Both the position numbers and the translations under genes were made by a program. This document shows positions 8,482 through 15,584 of a stretch of DNA of 64,000 bases, in pieces (position 1 is the stretch's first letter; each line of letters starts with the position of its first letter). Where the stretch lies: positions 916,241 through 980,240 of the forward strand of contig NZ_BMFJ01000001.1 of the NCBI RefSeq assembly GCF_014638275.1, given 5' to 3'. The notes beneath the pieces are model-generated. The model was not told the origin of the DNA, searched no databases, and saw only the letters and a program-made list of their open reading frames with translations. The stretch is from Primorskyibacter flagellatus. GTDB lineage: Bacteria; Pseudomonadota; Alphaproteobacteria; Rhodobacterales; Rhodobacteraceae.

Positions 8482-9057
8482 ATGACGATGACGAGGTTTA
8501 CCAGCTACACGCTCGACACGGTGCCGGACCGGTCGCGGGAGGCCCTGGAGGGAGTGGTCCGGAAGTATGGAGAATTGGTCAATGTCTACGCGGACATGGC
8601 CGAAAGCCCGCTGCCGATCGAGATCTACGGGATGGCGCAGGACATGGTGATGAAACGCGCGACGCTTGGTCCCGTGAAGGCAAACCTTGCACAGCTGGCG
8701 ATCAGCGTGGAACATGCCTGCCAGTTCTGCGTGCCCGCGCACAGCTGGGCCGCCAGTGCCGTTATCAAGACCGATCCCGAGATCGTGGCGGCTGTGCGGG
8801 ACGGGCGCGACGGGCCGGATGCGGAAGTCAACGCGATGGTGCGTTTCGTCCGGCTGCTGGTGCGGCACCGGGGCCATGTGCCGGAGGCCGAGATCGACGC
8901 CTTCCTTGCGGCGGGCGGCACGCGCGAGCAAGTGTTCGAATTGCTTTGCATCGTGGCCTTCAAGACCATCACGAACTACACCTCCGCGCTCGCCGGGACA
9001 AAGCCGAACGAAAGGATGATGCCGTTCGCATGGGAGGGGGAAGCGGTTCCGACGTGA
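8482..9057 (+). CDS. AhpD/carboxymuconolactone decarboxylase-like protein
   Basis: 191 residues from ATG 8482, directly after an AGGGAGA ribosome-binding site. The motif SVEHACQFCVPAHS fits the AhpD-type active site E-H-x-C-x-x-C-x-x-x-H, with a redox CxxC pair and a following His. AhpD-fold proteins act as alkylhydroperoxidases or, in the CMD branch, as decarboxylases; the CxxC favours thiol redox chemistry. A divergent TetR regulator and intervening palindromes suggest substrate-inducible expression, perhaps in response to an electrophile or peroxide. The exact substrate is not deducible. Confidence 0.85.
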   Translation: MTMTRFTSYTLDTVPDRSREALEGVVRKYGELVNVYADMAESPLPIEIYGMAQDMVMKRATLGPVKANLAQLAISVEHACQFCVPAHSWAASAVIKTDPEIVAAVRDGRDGPDAEVNAMVRFVRLLVRHRGHVPEAEIDAFLAAGGTREQVFELLCIVAFKTITNYTSALAGTKPNERMMPFAWEGEAVPT

Positions 9058-9124
9058 ACCGGGCGGAGCCGGAGGCGACGGCGGCGCGCCGGGCTCCCGT
9101 TGCGCCCGATGTCTTGCGCGCTAC

Positions 9125-9153
9125 GTCATCCTCGGATTGGATCCGAGGATCTC
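9125..9153 (-). repeat. Hairpin element, GAGATCC...GGATGAC family, copy 1
   Basis: Read on the minus strand this is GAGATCC, an arm completing a perfect 10-bp stem (ATCCTCGGAT / ATCCGAGGAT) around a 3-base loop, then GAC. Flanks GAGATCC and GGATGAC are shared with copies at 9197 and 58387, while the inner arm bases differ in a compensating way. Confidence 0.7.
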
Positions 9154-9196
9154 GCGCTGTGCGTGGACGGGAGCCGGGGCGATCAAACTGCCGTGA

Positions 9197-9225
9197 GAGA
9201 TCCCCCGGTCAAGCCGGGGGATGAC
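9197..9225 (+). repeat. Hairpin element, GAGATCC...GGATGAC family, copy 2
   Basis: GAGATCCCCCGG, TCAAG loop, CCGGGGGATGAC. The 9-bp stem is perfect. It lies 43 bases from copy 1 and in the opposite orientation, in the gap between convergent genes, so the pair could also help end transcription from both sides. Confidence 0.7.
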
Positions 9226-9270
9226 TGGGCGAGAGTTGCGACGGGTTCTGTCCCCGATCTCGTTCCTGAT

Positions 9271-9293
9271 CCTCCCCCCCGGGCGGGGGGAGG
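9271..9293. terminator. Strong GC hairpin between convergent genes (possible terminator)
   Basis: CCTCCCCCC, loop CGGGC, GGGGGGAGG: a 9-bp perfect stem located between the 3' ends of the AhpD-like gene and the iron-binding protein gene. Neither strand has a run of T after the stem, so it is not a standard intrinsic terminator. A role as barrier or RNA-end stabiliser is inferred. The rest of 9058-9340 holds the two GAGATCC elements and no gene. Confidence 0.4.
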
Positions 9294-9340
9294 GTATCTT
9301 ATCGCAACGGGCCGGCCAATGGCGGGCCCGCGTGGCCGGT

Positions 9341-10351
9341 TCAGCCGTCGAAATCGACGGACTGGATGATCTGCAGCGCTTCCGGGCGCAGCTTGGCGAG
9401 GTCGGTCAGGTTGACCTCGTCCGGGGTAAAGGTGCCCCAGCTTTTCACCAGCTCGGCCGGTTCGGTGCCCGGCGCGATCGGGAATTCGTAGTTCGCCTCG
9501 GCGTAGATCTCCTGCGCCTTGGGCGAGGTAAGGAATTCCATCATCTTGATGGCGTTTTCCTTGTTCGGCGCCGCCTTGGTCAGCGCCACGCCAGAGATGT
9601 TCATATGCGCGCCGCCGCCCTCGAAGGTCGGGAAGACGATGCGCACGGAGTCGGCCCATTCCTTCTGTTCCGGATCGCTCAGCATCGCGCCCATGTAATA
9701 GGTGTTGCCGATGGAGATGTCGCATTCGCCGGACCAGATGCCCTTGACCTGCGCGCGGTCGTTGCCCTGCGGCTTGCGGGCGAGGTTGGCCTTCACGCCT
9801 TCCAGCCAGGTCTTGGTTTCCTCGGCACCGTGGTGGTGCAGATAGGCGGCGACGAGCGCCACGTTGTAGGCATGGGTACCGGAACGGGTGCAGATGCGGC
9901 CCTTCCACTTCGGATCGGCGAGATCCTCGTAGGTCGTGACCTCTCCGTCGGCGACGCGTTCCTTGCTGGCATAGACGATGCGGGCGCGGGTGGTCAGGCC
10001 CCACCAGTGGCCTTCGGGGTCGTGGAAGGCGGCGGGGACGTTCTGTTCCAGCGTCTCGGACTGAACCGGCTGCGTCAGATCGTTGGCGACCACGTCGTAG
10101 ATGCGGGCGATGTCCACGGTCAGAACGAGGTCTGCCGGAGAACGCGCGCCCTCGGCCTTCAGGCGTTCGACCATGCCGTCTTCAAGATGGGCGACGTTGA
10201 CCTTGATGCCGGTTTCCTCGGTGAAGGCGTCTGTCAGCGGGGCCAGCAGTTCGGGCTGCCGGTAGGAGTAGAGGTTCACCTCCTGCGCCATGGCTGGCAT
10301 GGCGATGGCGGTCAGCGCCGCGATGGCGGGGATACGAATGGCAAAGGTCAT
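9341..10351 (-). CDS. Iron(III) ABC transporter substrate-binding protein (FbpA/FutA type)
   Basis: 336 residues with a cleavable signal peptide (about 1-22, ending AMAQ|EV), so periplasmic. The mature protein starts NLYSYRQPELLAPLTDAF, the usual FbpA/FutA opening. It carries the paired tyrosines GNTYYMGAM in the C-lobe that ligate Fe3+ in this family. Another hallmark is the WWGLTTRARIVYAS segment. It would deliver ferric iron to an FbpB-type permease and an FbpC ATPase. Neither partner lies next to it: it is flanked by mazG and a repeat-filled gap. The partners must be elsewhere or beyond the window. Iron control is likely but no binding site is convincing. Confidence 0.92.
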   Translation of the reverse strand: MTFAIRIPAIAALTAIAMPAMAQEVNLYSYRQPELLAPLTDAFTEETGIKVNVAHLEDGMVERLKAEGARSPADLVLTVDIARIYDVVANDLTQPVQSETLEQNVPAAFHDPEGHWWGLTTRARIVYASKERVADGEVTTYEDLADPKWKGRICTRSGTHAYNVALVAAYLHHHGAEETKTWLEGVKANLARKPQGNDRAQVKGIWSGECDISIGNTYYMGAMLSDPEQKEWADSVRIVFPTFEGGGAHMNISGVALTKAAPNKENAIKMMEFLTSPKAQEIYAEANYEFPIAPGTEPAELVKSWGTFTPDEVNLTDLAKLRPEALQIIQSVDFDG

Positions 10352-10430
10352 GGGGTCCTCCCGGTTGGCTCATTGCATTGCCGCGCTTAAACCCAAGTAT
10401 TTTGGTCGGGTCAATGTCCGATTCAAAACG

Positions 10431-11249
10431 TCAGGATTTTTCCGCGCGCTTGGCCTCGTTCCACAGGGTGTCCATTTCCTCCAGCGTGCTCTGCTCCGGC
10501 GTGCGTCCCTTCGCGGCGAGGGCCGATTCGATGGCGGCGAAGCGGCGGGTGAACTTGGCATTGGCGCGGCGCAGGGCGGCTTCGGGATCGACGCCGAAGT
10601 GGCGGGAGAGGTTGGCCATGACGAACATCAGGTCGCCCATCTCCTCCTCCACCTCATCTGGGCCCAGGTCGTTGCGCGCCTCTGTCAGTTCGGCGGCTTC
10701 CTCCTGAAGCTTGGCCAGCACCTGATCGGTGGAAGGCCAGTCGAATCCGACCCTTGCGGCGCGTTTCTGAAGCTTCATCGCCCGCAGCAGGGCCGGCAGG
10801 CCAACCGCCACGTCATCCAGCACGCCGTTGGCACCCCGGGCGGCGCGTTCGGCGGCCTTCACCGCCTCCCAGTCCTGTGTCTGCTGTTCCGCCGACTTGT
10901 CGCGGCTTTCGTCGCCAAAGATATGCGGGTGGCGGTCGATCATTTTCTGCGCAACTTCATGCGCCACGTCAGGAAAGGCGAAATGTCCTTCTTCTTCAGC
11001 CATCTGCGCGTGGAACACGACCTGGAGGAGGAGGTCGCCCAGTTCCCCGCGCAGGTCCTGCATCGCGCCGCGTTCGATGGCATCCGCAACCTCGTAGGCT
11101 TCCTCTATCGTGTAGGGCGCTATGGTGGCGAAGGTCTGTTCGATGTCCCAGGGGCATCCGGTTTCCGGGTCGCGCAGGCGGCGCATGATGGCCAGAAGCC
11201 GCTGCATCGGGTCGGCGATTGCGGTTGCGGGGTCAATCTCTCTGGTCAT
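10431..11249 (-). CDS. mazG: Nucleoside triphosphate pyrophosphohydrolase MazG
   Basis: 272 residues from ATG 11249 (MTREIDPATAIADPMQRLLA); the open frame extends farther upstream but the family homology begins here. Two MazG helical domains are visible. The first has ETGCPWDIEQTF, EEAYEVADAI and GELGDLLLQVVFHAQMAEEE, the ExxE...ExxD metal-binding pattern. The second has LQEEAAELTEARN and EEEMGDLMFVMANLSRHFG. The enzyme hydrolyses non-canonical NTPs to NMP and pyrophosphate, cleaning the nucleotide pool. It is divergent from the M20 amidohydrolase at 11314. Confidence 0.95.
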   Translation of the reverse strand: MTREIDPATAIADPMQRLLAIMRRLRDPETGCPWDIEQTFATIAPYTIEEAYEVADAIERGAMQDLRGELGDLLLQVVFHAQMAEEEGHFAFPDVAHEVAQKMIDRHPHIFGDESRDKSAEQQTQDWEAVKAAERAARGANGVLDDVAVGLPALLRAMKLQKRAARVGFDWPSTDQVLAKLQEEAAELTEARNDLGPDEVEEEMGDLMFVMANLSRHFGVDPEAALRRANAKFTRRFAAIESALAAKGRTPEQSTLEEMDTLWNEAKRAEKS

Positions 11250-11313
11250 CCGGGTGTGCCTGTGGTTGGGATCTGGGGCCAACCTGACCAGCCCGGCCGA
11301 AGGAGTCCAGCCG

Positions 11314-12477
11314 ATGCCCGTAATCAACCGAATTGCCGGATATTCCGAGGAAATGACCGGGTGGCGGCGTCATCTGCATCAGCATCCGGAACTGGGCTTT
11401 GACTGCGTCCGGACCGCTGCTTTTGTCGCGGAGCGGCTGCGCGAGTTCGGGGTGGACGAGATTCACGAAGGCATTGCGAAGACCGGTCTGGTGGCGCTGA
11501 TCCACGGGCGGGGCAAGGGGCCGGTGACGGGGCTCAGGGCCGACATGGACGCGCTGCCGATCGAGGAGGTGACCGGGCTCGACCATGCCTCCACCATTCC
11601 GGGCAAGATGCATGCCTGCGGGCATGACGGGCATACGACCATGCTGCTCGGAGCCGCCAAGTACCTAGCGGAGACGCGGAATTTCGCCGGCTCCGTCGCG
11701 CTGATCTTCCAGCCGGCGGAAGAGGACGGCGGCGGCGGCGGCGTCATGGTGGACGAGGGGATCATGGACCGGTTCGGGATCACGCAGGTCTATGCGATCC
11801 ACAACGCACCCGGCTTCCCGGAGGGCGTGTTCGTGACCGGTCCGGGGCCGGTTCTTGCGGCGGTCGACACGTTCCATATCCATGTGAAGGGCGTCGGCGG
11901 TCACGCCGCCAACCCGCACGAGACGAAGGACCCGATCCCCTGTGCCGTCTCCATCGTGCAGGCGATCCAGACCATCGTCAGCCGGAACCACTATGCGCAG
12001 GACGATCTGGTGATCTCCGTCACGCAGATCCACGCCGGATCGGCCGAGAATATCGTGCCCGACAAGGTCTATGTGAACGGCACCGTGAGGACCTTCGACC
12101 CGGCCGTGCAGGACATGGTGGAGCGGCGGATGACGGAGATCGTGGCGGGGCAGGCGGCGTCCTTCGGGATCAAGGCGGAGCTGGTCTATGACCGGCATTA
12201 CCCGGCCACGGTGAACGACGTGGAAAAGAGCGAATTCGCCGCCGAGACCGCGCGCGAGATTGTCGGCGACAAGGTGATCTACAAGGAGGGGCGCGAGATG
12301 GGGGCGGAGGATTTCTCCTACATGCTTCAGGCGCGGCCCGGTGCGTTCATCTTTCTCGGGCAGGGCGAGGACGGACCGAGCCTTCATCAGCCGGATTACG
12401 ATTTCAACGACGCCATCGCGCCGGTCGGTGCGTCCTATTTCGTGCGCCTCGTGGAGCGCGCGCAGCCTGTGGAGTGA
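11314..12477 (+). CDS. M20D amidohydrolase (hippurate hydrolase / N-acyl amino acid hydrolase type)
   Basis: 387 residues from ATG 11314 with AGGAG nine bases upstream; the frame runs farther back but overlaps mazG. The order of metal and catalytic motifs is that of the HipO/AmaA/IAA-Leu hydrolase group: GLRADMDALPI, MHACGHDGHTTMLLG, FQPAEEDGGGG, HAANPHETKDP, GSAENIVPD and MGAEDFSYM near the end. These enzymes remove acyl groups from N-acyl amino acids or related amides. The ureohydrolase gene begins three bases after its stop, so the two probably act on linked substrates, e.g. an acylated guanidino compound (inference). Confidence 0.93.
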   Translation: MPVINRIAGYSEEMTGWRRHLHQHPELGFDCVRTAAFVAERLREFGVDEIHEGIAKTGLVALIHGRGKGPVTGLRADMDALPIEEVTGLDHASTIPGKMHACGHDGHTTMLLGAAKYLAETRNFAGSVALIFQPAEEDGGGGGVMVDEGIMDRFGITQVYAIHNAPGFPEGVFVTGPGPVLAAVDTFHIHVKGVGGHAANPHETKDPIPCAVSIVQAIQTIVSRNHYAQDDLVISVTQIHAGSAENIVPDKVYVNGTVRTFDPAVQDMVERRMTEIVAGQAASFGIKAELVYDRHYPATVNDVEKSEFAAETAREIVGDKVIYKEGREMGAEDFSYMLQARPGAFIFLGQGEDGPSLHQPDYDFNDAIAPVGASYFVRLVERAQPVE

Positions 12478-12480
12478 GCC

Positions 12481-13446
12481 ATGGCCCTGGAAGATGCCAA
12501 GACCAAGATCGACGACGCCTTTACCCGCGAGGACCCGCGCGGGCTGAGCTATGAGAACGCCTTCGCCGGGGCGACATCGTTCCTGCGGCGGAAATACACC
12601 AAGGACCTGAGAGGGTTTGACGTGGCGGTCACAGGCGTGCCTTTCGATCAGGCGGTGACGCACCGGACGGGGACGCGGTTCGGGCCGCGCGCGATCCGGG
12701 AGGCCTCGACCCTGCAGCCCTACGACCCGCCCTATGGCTGGGGCTTCGATCCGCTGTCGGAGTTCGCGGTGGCGGACTACGGCGATCTCGCGTTCGATTA
12801 CGCGAAGGTCTGGGAGTTTCCGGCGGCGCTGCAGGCCCACGTGGCCGGTATACTGGCGCAGGATGTGGGAACGGTGGTTCTGGGGGGCGATCACTTCGTG
12901 ACCCTGCCAATTCTGAGGGCGCACGTGGAAAAGCACGGGCCGCTGGCGCTGATCCAGTTCGATGCACATTCCGACACGTGGCAGGACGACGACATGGAGC
13001 GGATCGACCACGGCACCTTCGTCTACAAGGCCGCCAAGCTGGGTCTGATCGACGTGGACCGGTCGGTCCAGATCGGGATCCGGACGGTCTGCGACGACCA
13101 CTGCGGCATTCATGTCATCGACGCGGCGGAGGTGCATCGGACGGGGCCTGAAGCGGTGGCGGAGAAGGTGCGGGGGATCGTCGGGGATGCGAAGGCCTAT
13201 TTGACCTTTGACATCGACTGTCTCGATCCTGCCTTTGCACCGGGGACGGGGACGCCGGTCTGGGGCGGGCTGTCCTCGGCTCAGGCGGCGACGATCCTTC
13301 GCGGACTGGCCGGGGTGAACCTGACCGGAGGAGACGTTGTGGAAGTTTCTCCGCCCTTCGATCACGGCGGTATCACGGCCGTGGCGGGGGCGCATGTGGC
13401 GATGGAGATCCTCTGCCTCTGGGGCTGGACCCGGCGGGCGGGCTAG
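12481..13446 (+). CDS. speB: Agmatinase/ureohydrolase family protein
   Basis: A 321-residue arginase-fold hydrolase. The manganese ligands are in place: VVLGGDHFVTLP, LIQFDAHSDTW and TFDIDCLDPAFAPGTGTP. Length and the THRTGTRFGPRAIREAS segment resemble agmatinase rather than arginase, but this group also includes guanidinobutyrase, guanidinopropionase and formiminoglutamase. Reaction: removal of urea from a guanidino compound. It is the second gene of a tight pair with the M20 hydrolase (3-base gap). The gene symbol is tentative because substrate specificity cannot be read. Confidence 0.88.
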   Translation: MALEDAKTKIDDAFTREDPRGLSYENAFAGATSFLRRKYTKDLRGFDVAVTGVPFDQAVTHRTGTRFGPRAIREASTLQPYDPPYGWGFDPLSEFAVADYGDLAFDYAKVWEFPAALQAHVAGILAQDVGTVVLGGDHFVTLPILRAHVEKHGPLALIQFDAHSDTWQDDDMERIDHGTFVYKAAKLGLIDVDRSVQIGIRTVCDDHCGIHVIDAAEVHRTGPEAVAEKVRGIVGDAKAYLTFDIDCLDPAFAPGTGTPVWGGLSSAQAATILRGLAGVNLTGGDVVEVSPPFDHGGITAVAGAHVAMEILCLWGWTRRAG

Positions 13447-13447
13447 A

Positions 13448-13502
13448 GGGGGGCGCTGCCCCCGTCCTGCGGACTCCCCCGGGATACTTCCGGCAAGATG
13501 AA
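13448..13502 (+). repeat. CAAGATGAA-type intergenic element
   Basis: A full copy: GC-rich stem (GGGGGGCGCTGCCCCC), small stem GTCCTGCGGAC, CTCCCCCGGGATACTTC, then CGGCAAGATGAA. It fills the gap between convergent genes (ureohydrolase and the Mth938 protein), so here it probably doubles as a bidirectional terminator. Confidence 0.75.
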
Positions 13503-13504
13503 CG

Positions 13505-13858
13505 TCAGACGGGCAGAAGGGCGGCGGCGACGCGGCGCCCTTCGGAAAGCAGCACGTTGAATGTGCGGCAGGCGGCCGGGGTCGCCATGGGTTCGACGCC
13601 GATCCCGGCGGCGTCCAGCGCGTTGCGGAAGGCGGGGGGCAGGTAGGTCATCTGCTCTCCGGTGCCGATGAAGAGCACGTCGATCTGACCGGCGAGGCCG
13701 AGCAGGGGCGAGGTGTCCTCATAGCCGCCCCAGGGCGTCGCGCGGTCTGCGGTGGCGATCACCGGGCCTTCCAGCTTCTCGCCGCCGATACGGAAGAAGC
13801 CGGGGCCGTATCCGTCGATCGGACGCGCCCTGCCGTAGTCGATTTCGTTGAGCTGCAT
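13505..13858 (-). CDS. Mth938-like (DUF498/NDUFAF3-related) protein
   Basis: 117 residues with the Mth938-like pattern: IDGYGPGFFRIGGEKLEGPV, then QIDVLFIGTGEQMTYLPP and a C-terminal GIGVEPMATPAACRTFNVLL. The family is related to the mitochondrial complex I assembly factor NDUFAF3, but its bacterial role is not settled. It is the last gene of the yajC-secD-secF-TSUP run, 11 bases after the TSUP start-proximal gene, which suggests a link with membrane-protein biogenesis. Confidence 0.88.
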   Translation of the reverse strand: MQLNEIDYGRARPIDGYGPGFFRIGGEKLEGPVIATADRATPWGGYEDTSPLLGLAGQIDVLFIGTGEQMTYLPPAFRNALDAAGIGVEPMATPAACRTFNVLLSEGRRVAAALLPV

Positions 13859-13869
13859 GGGATGTTCCT

Positions 13870-14622
13870 TCAGTCGAGCAGCGGCAGACCCAGGATGACT
13901 GCCGCCGCGATCAGGATATAGGCTGCGGTGCGGTAGAGACCCTCGCGCTCCGGCCGGAACAGGCGGCGGCCAAGCACCGTGCCCGCACCGTAGGGGACCA
14001 GCATCAGCAGGCCAAGGGGCACCACCGCCCAGGTGACGACGCCCTGCGCGGCCATGAGGGGCAGCAGCAGGACGCTAGTGACGGTAAGGAAGACGAGGGT
14101 GCTGGCGCGGCTGCGCACGGCACCGTCACGACCGGCGAGCTGGAAGATCACCACAGCCGGGCCGAGCAGGCCGGTTGCGCCGCCCAGGAAGCCTGCGGCG
14201 AGGCCGACACCGGCACGGGTGCGCCGGCCCGGGGTTGCTGCATAGCGCCAGCCGGAGATCAGGGCGACCAGCGTGGCGGAGATCACCGCGACGACCGCCC
14301 ATCTCAGCGCGGTGACGTCGGCGTGTTTCAGCACCCAGATCCCGGCCGTTGCGCTGAGGCAGGCGGTGACGATCTGCAGGGTGACGGCGGGACGGTCGAC
14401 CTCTCTCCACGCTTTCGGAACGACGGTGAAGAGCGAGGCGATGGCGGAGACGTTGAAGGAGGCGATGGCGATCTCGAGCGGCACCACCCGCGCTGCCACC
14501 GGCAGGAAGATCAGCGCCGCGCCGAACCCGGCAAAGCCGTAGACGACGCCGGCGATGAAGACGGTGACCAGCAGGACGGCAAGCCCGAAGGACGTGACGC
14601 CTTCGGGCAGCCAGTCAGGCAT
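13870..14622 (-). CDS. TSUP (TauE/SafE) family membrane transporter
   Basis: 250 residues, about eight transmembrane helices. The repeated helices carry AGVVYGFAGFGAALIFLPVAARVVP-like segments at the N-terminus (cut here to AGVVYGFAGFGAALIFLP) and GLAAGFLGGATGLLGPAVV in the second half, both typical of TauE/SafE permeases that move sulfonates, sulfite or other organic anions. It overlaps the secF 3' end by eight bases, so it is translated from the same mRNA. Substrate unknown. Confidence 0.9.
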   Translation of the reverse strand: MPDWLPEGVTSFGLAVLLVTVFIAGVVYGFAGFGAALIFLPVAARVVPLEIAIASFNVSAIASLFTVVPKAWREVDRPAVTLQIVTACLSATAGIWVLKHADVTALRWAVVAVISATLVALISGWRYAATPGRRTRAGVGLAAGFLGGATGLLGPAVVIFQLAGRDGAVRSRASTLVFLTVTSVLLLPLMAAQGVVTWAVVPLGLLMLVPYGAGTVLGRRLFRPEREGLYRTAAYILIAAAVILGLPLLD

Positions 14623-15583
14623 CGATATTGGCGAACTGGTTGCCGGTGGTGTCGGTCGGCTTGGACCAGTCGCGCTTCACTCCGAGCCAGAGCACGATGT
14701 TCTTGGCCACGTAGACCGAGGAGTAGGTGCCGACGACGATGCCCCAGGTGATCGCGAAGACGAAACCGCGGATCACGTCCCCGCCAAGCGCCAGCAGCGC
14801 GATCAGGGCGATCAGCGTTGTGCCGGACGTCATGAGCGTACGGCTCAGCGTTTCGTTGACCGAGAGGTTCATGACGTCCTGCAACGGCATCGTCTTGTAC
14901 TTCCGCAGGTTCTCGCGCAGGCGGTCGAAGATGACCACCGTGTCGTTGATCGAGTAGCCGATGATCGTCAGCAGCGCGGCGATGGTGGCGAGGTCGAAGC
15001 GGATCTGCAGCAGGGAGAAGATGCCGATGGTGACCAGCACGTCGTGGAACAGCGCCGCGACCGCGCCGACGGAGAACTGCCATTCGAAGCGCAGCCAGAT
15101 ATAGATCAGGATGGCCGCAAGGGCTGCGGCCACCGCCAGCACCGCGGTCTGCACCAGCTCGCCCGACACCTTGGGGCCGACGGATTCGACCTGGGTGAAG
15201 TGCACGGATTCGTCGACGGTCTTCAGCGCGGTTTCCACGGCGGCGATGGTGTCGGCGGGCAGGCTTTCCTCGCCCTCCTGGGACTGGATGCGGATCATCG
15301 CGACATGCTGGTTCGCGTCGAAGGAGGGATCGAAGACCTCGGAGATCGACACGTCGCCAAGGCCGAGCGGATCGATGGCTGCGCGGTACGCGCCCACATC
15401 GACGGCCTGTTCGGACTGGGTGCGCAGTGTCGTGCCGCCGCGGAAGTCGATGCCGAAGTTCAGCCCGACGGTAAGCCAGAGCGCCAGCGAAGCGATCATC
15501 ATGACCACGGAGAAGCCGAAGGTCACGGTGCGGTACTTGAAGAAGTCCCAGTTGGTCTGATCGGGTACGAGTTTCAGGCGCAT
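14615..15583 (-). CDS. secF: Protein translocase subunit SecF
   Basis: 322 residues. After a first transmembrane helix comes the SecF hallmark NFGIDFRGGTTLRTQ, then the periplasmic P1 domain and five C-terminal helices with IGYSINDTVVIFDRLREN and the MNLSVNETLSRTLMTS conserved segment. SecF pairs with SecD and YajC to drive late steps of Sec-dependent export with the proton gradient. The start at 15583 follows the secD stop by one base. The tail (WSKPTDTTGNQFANIDA) overlaps the TSUP start. Confidence 0.97.
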   Translation of the reverse strand: MRLKLVPDQTNWDFFKYRTVTFGFSVVMMIASLALWLTVGLNFGIDFRGGTTLRTQSEQAVDVGAYRAAIDPLGLGDVSISEVFDPSFDANQHVAMIRIQSQEGEESLPADTIAAVETALKTVDESVHFTQVESVGPKVSGELVQTAVLAVAAALAAILIYIWLRFEWQFSVGAVAALFHDVLVTIGIFSLLQIRFDLATIAALLTIIGYSINDTVVIFDRLRENLRKYKTMPLQDVMNLSVNETLSRTLMTSGTTLIALIALLALGGDVIRGFVFAITWGIVVGTYSSVYVAKNIVLWLGVKRDWSKPTDTTGNQFANIDA

Positions 15584-15584
15584 G

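Noticed and set aside
10352..10430. Possible iron-regulator box upstream of the ferric-binding protein
   Set aside because: I looked for Irr/ICE, RirA-like and Fur-like sites. The AT-rich stretch AAATACTTGGG has no convincing symmetry, so I do not report an operator.
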